A stretch of 64,000 nucleotides of DNA from assembly GCA_947497295.1 (NCBI GenBank), contig CANMFU010000010.1, positions 42,876 to 106,875 of the forward strand, in the 5' to 3' direction. The notes beneath the pieces were generated by a model that worked only from the letters and a program-made list of their open reading frames with translations, was not told the DNA's origin and made no database searches. A program made the translations under genes and the position numbers. This DNA comes from an uncultured Roseovarius sp. Its GTDB lineage: Bacteria > Pseudomonadota > Alphaproteobacteria > Rhodobacterales > Rhodobacteraceae. Shown one piece after another: positions 57,442 to 64,000 of this stretch; position 1 is the first letter of the stretch, and each line of letters opens with the position of its first letter.

Positions 57442-57798
57442 ATTGGCGATGTGGACGCGATGATGCGCGGCGTCAAGGGGGATCGTCCGGCGCTAGCGCT
57501 GGTTGGCACGTTTTGAGGGCGGTTGGTTTTAGGGTCAGTTTTTTTAATCTGGCACAAAACGTTTGCTTGCTTGGGAACGCAGTTTACCGGCATTCTGCAA
57601 CGCCATGAGAGACGGCCATTTGGAAAAGGCCAAAAACCTTCAACAACTGCTTGGGTTTTGGAGGGGGTTTTTTTGGCGGTGTTGAGCTAGGGTCTCTGCA
57701 CCCCGTTCAAAAAGGAGGGTTTTTGGAAGCTTCCGGATGCCCGCCGGAGAAACCAACTAGTCCTTGCTAAGGACTCCGATTATCGGCTCCATGTTCAG
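57442..57798. other. AT-richer leader region with hairpins
   Basis: 357 bases without a supported gene. It has several long T or G runs and two simple hairpins: TCCGG/CCGGA (57732-57748) and AGTCCTT-GCT-AAGGACT (57759-57775), the latter a perfect 7-bp stem 24 bases before the next ATG. Confidence 0.45.
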
Positions 57799-58173
57799 AT
57801 GGAAAATATAGACGACGTCATAGCCAAAGTCCTTAGTCAATTTGCCTTAGACGAAAAGAGATTCCCTCTTAATCATATATTTTGGTTAACGGTGTATTTG
57901 GACGGTAGTGAGAGTGCCAGCGCCGCTGCGATACCTCGGCTTAGCGCTCTCGGATGGTCGAACCTTGGTGCCGGAACTGATTGGTCAGGGTTTATTTACG
58001 CCAAAAAAGAAGTGCTCAATATGCCAGATCAGGTTCGTGATGCATTGGTAGAAATCTTATCTGTTTGCAAAAAGAGCGGCATGGATTTCAGCTTGATTGA
58101 TGCTGATACCGCGTTTGATCCAAGTTTTACACAGTTCCAAAATCTCTACAAACCACCACCAATCGTCAAATAA
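57799..58173 (+). CDS. hypothetical protein, possible RraB-like fold
   Basis: 124 residues, no signal peptide or membrane helix. HIFWLTVYLDGSESASAAAIPRLSALGW followed by GFIYAKKEV has the strand-helix-strand look of RraB-type (RNase E inhibitor) proteins, but similarity is weak and the acidic RraB core is not clear. Codons are visibly AT-richer than in neighbours (for example AATCATATATTTTGG), which suggests recent acquisition. The ribosome-binding site is poor. It is an orphan between the SDR and purF. Confidence 0.55.
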   Translation: MENIDDVIAKVLSQFALDEKRFPLNHIFWLTVYLDGSESASAAAIPRLSALGWSNLGAGTDWSGFIYAKKEVLNMPDQVRDALVEILSVCKKSGMDFSLIDADTAFDPSFTQFQNLYKPPPIVK

Positions 58174-58380
58174 ATGACGGTAGGTTAGGCCACTTGGCTC
58201 GACCCAGAAATGAGCTCCCAGAAACCACCCTTTGTTGAACGACAGGTTTTCCGAGCGAAATCACGCGCTCAAGTGCAGCGAGCGGCCACAAAATCCCGTA
58301 TAGCGGACCAGCGAGTTTTGAAATACCGCCCGATACGCGGCGGCCGCTTTCGCGCAGAACCCCAAGGAGCCAGCCCTGAG

Positions 58381-59859
58381 CTACTCTGCCGCCTTGAGTT
58401 CGAACCCTTTGTCGATTTGGTCCGAAGGCCGCACCGGGTATTCCCCCGAAAAGCAGGCGTCGCAATATTGCGGGCTGTTGTCGTCGCGGCCTGACGCCTC
58501 TCCAACCGCGCGGTACAATCCATCGAGCGAAATGAACTTGAGGCTGTCGACGGCCAGATGTTCGCACATCTCGTCCTCGCTCATGGTGGCGGCCAGCAGT
58601 TTTTCGCGCTGGGGGGTATCGACACCGTAGAAACAGGGCCATGCGGTGGGCGGGGATGCGATGCGGAAATGCACCTCGGCGGCGCCGGCATCCAGGATCA
58701 TTTCCCGGATCTTGCGGCTGGTCGTGCCGCGCACAACGCTGTCGTCGACCAGAATCACCCGCTTGCCCTTGATCAGGGCGCGGTTGACGTTCAGCTTTAG
58801 GCGTACGCCCATATTGCGGATCTGGTCTGTCGGCTCGATGAATGTGCGGCCAACGTATTGGTTGCGAATGATGCCCAGCGCATAGGGGATGCCTGATTCC
58901 TGACTGTATCCGATCGCGGCAGGCACCCCTGAATCGGGAACCGGGCAGACCAGATCGGCCTCGACCGGGCTTTCCTTGGCCAGTTCTACCCCGATCTGGC
59001 GGCGCGACTCGTAAACGCTCTGGCTGCCGATGATGCTGTCGGGGCGGCTGAAATAGACGTGTTCAAAAATGCAGAACCGCGGCTTTTGCTTGCGAAAGGG
59101 GAAATGGCTTTCGACGCCGCTCGCGGTGATCACAACCAACTCACCCGGCTCGATTTCCCGGATATATTCCGCGCCGATGATGTCCAGCGCGCAGGTCTCG
59201 GAACTGAGAACCCAACCATCGCCAAGCTGGCCCAGCACCAGCGGGCGCACGCCCAGGGGGTCGCGCACGCCGATCAGCTTGGTCCGGGTCATGGCGACGA
59301 TGGAAAACGCGCCCTCAACGCGGCGCAGCGCATCCTCCATCCGGCCGACAATGTTGCGTTGCAGGCTGCGCGCCATCAGGTGGATGATGCATTCGGTGTC
59401 CGAGCTGGATTGAAAGATGCTGCCACGTTCGATCAGCTCTTTGCGCAGTGCGTCGGCATTGGTGATGTTTCCGTTATGTGCAATCGCCGCACCGCCCATC
59501 GAGAATTCGCCGAAAAACGGCTGTACATCGCGCAGAACCGGCGCCTTGTCTCCGGAGGTGGAGTAGCGCACATGGCCTATGGCCACCTCGCCTGGCAGGC
59601 TTTTCATCAGGCTCTGCTTGGTGAAATTGTCCCGCACATAGCCAAAGCGCCGCTGGCTGTTAAAACCTGTGCTGGCCTCATAGCTGACAATGCCGCCGGC
59701 CTCCTGGCCGCGATGTTGCAGGGCGTGCAGGCCAAGGGCGACGAAATTGGCGGCTTCGGGCATGTTGATCACGCCAAAAACTCCGCATTCCTCCTTCAGC
59801 TTGTCGTCATCAGCGCCATCGCGCAGATAGGTGGTGTCAAAGGGATGGGCGGGAGGCAT
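58381..59859 (-). CDS. purF: amidophosphoribosyltransferase
   Basis: 492 residues. The nucleophile Cys25 follows KEE in EECGVFGV, so 24 residues are a propeptide removed on maturation. Glutaminase motifs LHALQHRGQEAGGI, IGHVRYSTSG, AHNGNITN; PRPP-binding VILVDDSVVRGTTSRKI. First step of purine synthesis, PRPP plus Gln to phosphoribosylamine. ATG 59859 is chosen; a TTG four codons upstream is possible. Confidence 0.94.
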   Translation of the reverse strand: MPPAHPFDTTYLRDGADDDKLKEECGVFGVINMPEAANFVALGLHALQHRGQEAGGIVSYEASTGFNSQRRFGYVRDNFTKQSLMKSLPGEVAIGHVRYSTSGDKAPVLRDVQPFFGEFSMGGAAIAHNGNITNADALRKELIERGSIFQSSSDTECIIHLMARSLQRNIVGRMEDALRRVEGAFSIVAMTRTKLIGVRDPLGVRPLVLGQLGDGWVLSSETCALDIIGAEYIREIEPGELVVITASGVESHFPFRKQKPRFCIFEHVYFSRPDSIIGSQSVYESRRQIGVELAKESPVEADLVCPVPDSGVPAAIGYSQESGIPYALGIIRNQYVGRTFIEPTDQIRNMGVRLKLNVNRALIKGKRVILVDDSVVRGTTSRKIREMILDAGAAEVHFRIASPPTAWPCFYGVDTPQREKLLAATMSEDEMCEHLAVDSLKFISLDGLYRAVGEASGRDDNSPQYCDACFSGEYPVRPSDQIDKGFELKAAE

Positions 59860-59975
59860 GAGTTTGGCCAAGGGGCAACTCCGAATCCGGTTTTTGAAGG
59901 TGCGCCACACATAGGCTTTGCTGCCGCGTATGTCACGGCTTGATCGTGCAATACTGTGTGATCGGGTTCGGGTCG

Positions 59976-60422
59976 CTACCAACGCGACAGGATCACGCCG
60001 CCGGCAACCATCGCCGCTGACAGCAGGCGCATGGGGTTGACGCTGTGCTGCGCCACGCCGAACGCGCCGATATGATCCAGCAGCAGGGCCGCGCCCATCT
60101 GGCCAAAGATCATCAGCGTCGTGGTGGTCAGAACACCCAGTTTCGGCACGCTCCACAGTGCTGCAAAAACATAGATCGCCCCCAGCGCGCCGCCGATCAG
60201 CATCCACATTGGCACGCGTGTGACCCGCATCAGGTTTGCACCGTCACCGATCAGGATTGAAACGACCAGCAGGATCACGAAGCCCACACCGAAGGACAGC
60301 GTCGCCGCCCCGATCGGGCTGCCGATGCTGCGCCCCAACGCGGCGTTGATCGGCGCCTGACTGGCGATCATGCCGCCCGCAACCGCCATCAGAATCGATG
60401 CGATCAGGATCTGGTTTGCCAT
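59976..60422 (-). CDS. YdcZ (DUF606) family DMT-type membrane protein
   Basis: 148 residues with five membrane helices. MAVAGGMIASQAPINAALGRSIGSPIGAATLSFGVGF and GGALGAIYVFAALWSVPKLGVLTTTTLMIFGQMGAALLLDHIGAFG are typical of PF04657 proteins, half-size members of the drug/metabolite transporter group. Substrate unknown. Lies 5 bases behind cvpA on the same strand. Confidence 0.85.
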   Translation of the reverse strand: MANQILIASILMAVAGGMIASQAPINAALGRSIGSPIGAATLSFGVGFVILLVVSILIGDGANLMRVTRVPMWMLIGGALGAIYVFAALWSVPKLGVLTTTTLMIFGQMGAALLLDHIGAFGVAQHSVNPMRLLSAAMVAGGVILSRW

Positions 60423-60427
60423 GTCTG

Positions 60428-61027
60428 TTATTCGGCGGGCGCGATAGTGGCGTCATTGGCGGGGATGGCCGGTGGTTCGCTGCATTTTCCAACCAGCGCC
60501 TCATATTGGGCGGTGATCCAGCCAAGCGCTTGTTCGGGATTGCCGTCCTCGATTTTGGCTGTCATGCGCTGGAACACACGCGCCGAGCGGCTGTCGTCAA
60601 CCATCTCGATTTGCTGCGAGGTCACGACCGTCTCGTACACGAAATACGCGATAGCCACCAAAAGAATGCCGCGCGCCACGCCAAAGAAAAACCCCAGCCC
60701 CTGATCGACCCCGCCCAAAGCCGAGCGCTGCACCAGCGACGAGAAGAGCGGCACGATCAGCGATGCCACAATCAGTGCGATGGCGAACACCAGCGCGAAG
60801 GCGGTAATCATGCTAAGCTCGCAACTATCGGCGATGAATTCACCGATAAAGGGGATCTCCTTGACCAGCGGCTCCAGCTGCGGTGCAAAGATAAAGGCGA
60901 TGATGCCCGCCACGATCCAGCCTGCAATCGCCAGCGCCTCGCGCACCAGACCCCGCGAATACGCCAGCAGCGCCGAAAGCACGATAACCAGCGCCACAAC
61001 GCCGTCGATGATGGTAAAGCTGTCCAT
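60428..61027 (-). CDS. cvpA: CvpA family membrane protein
   Basis: 199 residues, four membrane helices. FTIIDGVVALVIVLSALLAYSRGLVREALAIAGWIVAGI and LGGVDQGLGFFFGVARGILLVAIAYF are CvpA signatures. Needed for colicin V production in E. coli and near purF in many genomes, as here. Confidence 0.9.
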   Translation of the reverse strand: MDSFTIIDGVVALVIVLSALLAYSRGLVREALAIAGWIVAGIIAFIFAPQLEPLVKEIPFIGEFIADSCELSMITAFALVFAIALIVASLIVPLFSSLVQRSALGGVDQGLGFFFGVARGILLVAIAYFVYETVVTSQQIEMVDDSRSARVFQRMTAKIEDGNPEQALGWITAQYEALVGKCSEPPAIPANDATIAPAE

Positions 61028-61048
61028 GTCCGCCTCGATCCTTACGCG

Positions 61049-62416
61049 CTAGCCTGCGCCAAATGTGTCGCCCACAAAGCCAATTAAATCTGCCGCGCGT
61101 GTCAGCTTCAGCCCGGTTTTTCCGCCGGGCTTGCCACCTTCGGGAATGATTGCGCTGGTAAAACCAAGTTTTTGGGCTTCTTTCAACCGGTTTTCGGTCT
61201 GGCCCACCGGGCGCAGGGCGCCGGACAGGCTAATTTCGCCGAAAATCACCGTATCGGCGGGCAGGGCGGCGTCTTCCCGCGCAGAGAGCAGTGCGGCAGC
61301 CACGGCCAGATCCGCCGCAGGCTCGCTGATCTTCATGCCGCCGGCGACATTCAGATAGACGTCGAGGCCCGCAAAAGGGATGCCGACGCGCGATTCGAGG
61401 ACCGCCAAAATCATCGCCAGCCGCGCACCGTCCCAGCCGACGACCGCGCGGCGGGGCTGGGAATGCGGCGATGGCGCGACCAGCGCCTGCAATTCGCATA
61501 AGACGGGCCGCGTGCCCTCGATCCCGGCGAACACGACCGATCCGGGCGACGGTTTGCCGCGCTCGGACAGGAACAGGGCCGACGGGTTGGTGACCTGCGC
61601 CAGACCGGCGCCGGTCATCTCGAACACGCCGATTTCGTCGGCGGGGCCAAACCGGTTTTTCACCGCGCGCAGGATGCGAAACTGGTGCCCGCGCTCGCCC
61701 TCGAAATAAAGCACGGTATCGACCATGTGTTCGACGACGCGCGGCCCGGCGATCTGGCCATCCTTGGTGACATGGCCGACCAGAACAACGCTCACGCCCT
61801 TGCGTTTGGCAAAGCTGGTCAGCTCGTGCGCGGCGGCGCGCACCTGTGATACGCTGCCCGGCGCGCTGCCGATGGTGTCCAGCCACATGGTCTGGATCGA
61901 ATCGATGATGACCAGATCGGGCTTTTCGGCCTCCAGCGTGGTCAGGATGTCGCGCAGGTTCGTCTCGGCCGCCAGCTGCACATTGGCACCCGCAAGGCCC
62001 AGCCGTCCGGCGCGCATGCGCACCTGCGCGGGTGCCTCCTCGCCTGAGACATAGATGGTCTTCAGTCTTTGCCCGGCAAAGCTGGCGGCAGCTTGCAACA
62101 GCAGCGTAGATTTGCCGATCCCCGGATCGCCGCCGACCAGAATGGCCGAGGCAGGCACCAGCCCGCCGCCCAGCACGCGGTCCAATTCGTCCATCCCCGA
62201 GGACGTGCGCGGCGGCGGCGCCTCTCTGGCCGAAAGGTCCGTCAGCTTCATGCCCGACCCGCGTTTCGCGCCCAATGTGGCGGCAGACGGCCCGGCGCTC
62301 AGGCCCTCATCCTCTTGGATGGTGTTCCACGCGCCGCAGGCGTCGCAGCGCCCGGACCATTTGGTATGGACCGCGCCGCATGCCGTGCAGGTGAATGTCG
62401 GTTGATTTTTCGCCAT
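61049..62416 (-). CDS. radA: DNA repair protein RadA
   Basis: 455 residues. Zinc finger with Cys10, Cys13, Cys24, Cys27 (CTACG...CDACG), Walker A GDPGIGKST, the RadA-specific VKNRFGPADEIGVFEM, and a Lon-like C-terminal domain (NVAGGMKISEPAADLAVAAALLSA). It drives branch migration in recombination. ATG 62416 is taken; the frame continues upstream to 62533 without conservation. Confidence 0.93.
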   Translation of the reverse strand: MAKNQPTFTCTACGAVHTKWSGRCDACGAWNTIQEDEGLSAGPSAATLGAKRGSGMKLTDLSAREAPPPRTSSGMDELDRVLGGGLVPASAILVGGDPGIGKSTLLLQAAASFAGQRLKTIYVSGEEAPAQVRMRAGRLGLAGANVQLAAETNLRDILTTLEAEKPDLVIIDSIQTMWLDTIGSAPGSVSQVRAAAHELTSFAKRKGVSVVLVGHVTKDGQIAGPRVVEHMVDTVLYFEGERGHQFRILRAVKNRFGPADEIGVFEMTGAGLAQVTNPSALFLSERGKPSPGSVVFAGIEGTRPVLCELQALVAPSPHSQPRRAVVGWDGARLAMILAVLESRVGIPFAGLDVYLNVAGGMKISEPAADLAVAAALLSAREDAALPADTVIFGEISLSGALRPVGQTENRLKEAQKLGFTSAIIPEGGKPGGKTGLKLTRAADLIGFVGDTFGAG

Positions 62417-62600
62417 AAGCTGCCTGATGCCCCAAGCGGGCAGGGGCGTCAAACGCAATGTCGGCGCCCCGCCGCGCTCTGGCACGCGGGGCATTGTGCC
62501 GACGCCGCTTGCACGGATTAAAACAAGCGACATGATCGATCATATCAGACGGCCACAGCCGATAAAGATCAGATCGCTTTCACATGAGGACAAACGCGCC

Positions 62601-63137
62601 ATGCCCGATGATCGTTTGCTCAAGTCCCTGCCTGCCGCGATGGATGCGGTCGGAACTGCGGGCTTTGAAAAGCATCTGGCCGATGCGATCGGCAGCGTGC
62701 GATATAACGATTTCATTGCGATGGCGCGCTATTCGGTGCGGGGCAAACCCGGCTTCCTGATCCACTCGCACACCTTTCCGTCCCATATGGCCGGGCTGTA
62801 CCTGTCCCAGTTCAGCGATGCAGATCCCTATATCGAACATTGGCGGACCGCCGAGGACCCGGGCGTTGTCTGGCTTCAGGACATCGCGTTTTCGCGCAAG
62901 CGATACCGGACGTATACGGATGTGTTCTTGCCGCAGATCGGCGTGTGCGACGAAATTGGCGTGTCATGCCTGCCATCGGACGCGATCCCGGCGCGTTTTT
63001 CTGTAACAACCGCCGGCGCCTATTCACCCCCCGGTGACGTGCTGGAGGCGCGGCGCGTGTTTGACGTCGGCGCGGCGCTCTACAGGGTGCATATCCGCGC
63101 GCTGCTGGAACACGAAAGCGCGCCGCGCTACAGCTGA
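62601..63137 (+). CDS. LuxR-type regulator ligand domain lacking the HTH
   Basis: 178 residues from ATG 62601 (GAGGA upstream; ATG 62532 is possible). The sequence FIAMARYSVRGKPGFLIHSHTFPSHMAGLYLSQFSDADPYIEHW and later LEARRVFDVGAALYRVHIRALL resembles the N-terminal ligand domain of Rhodobacteraceae LuxR-like regulators. The C-terminal LuxR HTH normally following is absent: the stop lies inside the convergent permease gene (10-base overlap). Either a truncated regulator or a stand-alone sensor domain. Confidence 0.6.
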   Translation: MPDDRLLKSLPAAMDAVGTAGFEKHLADAIGSVRYNDFIAMARYSVRGKPGFLIHSHTFPSHMAGLYLSQFSDADPYIEHWRTAEDPGVVWLQDIAFSRKRYRTYTDVFLPQIGVCDEIGVSCLPSDAIPARFSVTTAGAYSPPGDVLEARRVFDVGAALYRVHIRALLEHESAPRYS

Positions 63138-63892
63138 CGTCGCATAACCACCTGCAGTATCCGGTCCACGACCATCGCCAGCAGCGCCATGCCCGGCCCC
63201 GCAGCCATACCCGCCCCCGCATCCGCCCGCCCCAGCGCCAGAAAAATTGACTGCCCCAAGCCCATGGTGCCAACCAGCGCCGGGATGACCAGCATCCCCA
63301 GCGCATACAGAACTGTCTGGTTCAGACAGACCAGGATCAGCGGCATCGCCTGCGGCAGGCGCACCTGTCAGAACAGCTGCCAAGGCGAACAGCCGCTCGC
63401 GATCCCTGCGTCGATCAGCGTCGGGCGCACCGAGCGCAGGGCAAACTCCGTGTAGCGGATCATCGGCACGATGGCATAGGCGACGATGGCCAGAAGGGCG
63501 GTGAAATCGCCCACCTGAAACCGCATCAAGGCCGGGATCAGCAGCACGAATTGCGGCAGCGTCTGAAGCATGTCGTTCACGGGGCGGATTGCGCCCGACA
63601 CCAGCCTGGACGACGCGCCCCAGACACCCAGCAGCCCGCCAAGGAAGATGCAGATCAGCACTGCGATTGAACACAGATAGACCGACAGCATCGCGCGCGG
63701 CCAGATGCCGCCCAGCAGCAGAAACGCCGTACTGCCCCCCACGAACGCCGCCAGCCTCCAGCCGCCCAAACGCCACTCCAGCAGCACCGCGAAGGCCAGC
63801 ACCGCCAGCCACGGCAGTCCGGTCGCCCCGAAATAAAGGTAGGCCAACATGACCATCACAGCAATTCCGGCCCGCAATGGGCTTTGTTGCAT
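63128..63892 (-). pseudogene. betaine/choline-type ABC permease, interrupted by TGA and IS
   Basis: One frame gives a ProW/ChoW-like permease: NDMLQTLPQFVLLIPALM, AIVPMIRYTEFALRSVRPTLIDAGIASGCSPWQLF, then a TGA at 63368-63370, then QVRLPQAMPLILVCLNQTV and ALGMLVIPALVGTMGLGQ to the end. Relatives read LFWQVRLPQAMPL, so one Trp codon TGG has become TGA. The first four codons come from an IS end, so the N-terminus is also lost. A non-functional remnant unless the stop is suppressed. Confidence 0.85.
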
Positions 63893-64000
63893 AAATCGGC
63901 TAAGGTTGGACTTCTCCTTACCGCAGACGGATTCAGCCTACAGCCAGTGTTCGGGGGATGCCAAGAGCGGTGACGCCGTTCAGGATCGCGGCGCGGATCT
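63879..64000 (-). mobile_element. end of an IS5-like insertion sequence (continues beyond window)
   Basis: GGGCTTTGTTGCATAAATCGG at 63879-63899 has the form of the terminal inverted repeat of a widespread IS5-family group. Inside it, the minus strand codes ...IRAAILNGVTALGIPRTLAVG and a stop at 63933-63935, the C-terminal end of its transposase. Orientation: the transposase 3' end faces the interrupted permease. The rest lies outside the window. Confidence 0.7.

Noticed and set aside
59059..59943. 294-codon plus-strand open frame inside purF
   Set aside because: Antisense to a complete purF with all catalytic motifs.
1..64000. CRISPR array or Cas genes
   Set aside because: No regularly spaced repeats and no Cas-like protein were seen anywhere in the window.
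1..64000. Prophage or integrated plasmid
   Set aside because: No integrase, capsid, terminase, relaxase or replication initiator was recognised; mobile DNA is limited to IS fragments.

Overview
The window looks like a chromosomal segment of a marine Roseobacter-group alphaproteobacterium (Rhodobacteraceae). This is inferred from the high GC, the block dusB-ntrB-ntrC-ntrY-ntrX-trkA-trkH-hfq-hflX, the NtrC-type regulators without a sigma-54 loop, fused IspDF, an IalB-family protein, choline (Cho) and Ugp ABC transporters, and several proteins that read as Rhodobacteraceae types. No database search was possible, so family names rest on motifs and remembered family sequences.

Left part (1-25 kb) is accessory. 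It opens with the end of a thiamine-diphosphate enzyme, RidA and two short-chain dehydrogenases, then a decayed IS110-type transposase. Next, on the minus strand, comes a two-gene operon: an aconitase X (probable cis-3-hydroxy-L-proline dehydratase) and a proline-racemase-family enzyme with Ser and Thr in place of both catalytic Cys. A complete ugpBAEC glycerol-3-phosphate importer follows. Positions 11.3-13.6 kb hold IS21, IS5 and SIS-domain gene fragments. A DUF2461 protein, an Fsr-like MFS exporter, the choXWV choline importer and a GH25 lipoprotein come next. A second decay zone (20.2-21.6 kb) carries remnants of a calcium-binding RTX-like protein and of a DUF481 outer-membrane protein. 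It is followed by an intact Cys-rich DGC-domain protein and a membrane-bound alpha/beta hydrolase.

Middle part (25-36 kb): ialB, a probable small RNA with CCUCCU/CCUCCC anti-Shine-Dalgarno motifs upstream of a HerA-like ATPase, an HU-like protein with long tails, two tRNA-Val genes, and a cobalamin riboswitch in front of btuB-btuF-btuC-btuD-cbiZ. The last four genes are translationally coupled and together take up and salvage corrinoids. Two tandem tRNA-Asp genes and a COQ10/RatA-like START protein follow.

Right part (36-62 kb) is mostly core genome: cinA-pgpA-ispDF (minus), the nitrogen and redox regulation plus potassium uptake block dusB-ntrBC-ntrYX-trkAH-hfq-hflX (plus), a penicillin acylase, a 3-hydroxyisobutyrate-dehydrogenase-like enzyme, surE-pcm-nlpD-like LysM/M23 protein, a degenerate SDR, an AT-richer islet with one orphan gene, then purF, a YdcZ-family protein, cvpA and radA.

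The right edge (62.6-64 kb) is again unstable. It has a LuxR-type ligand domain without its HTH and a betaine/choline-type permease broken by a TGA codon. The same permease is truncated at its start by the end of an IS5-like element that runs out of the window.
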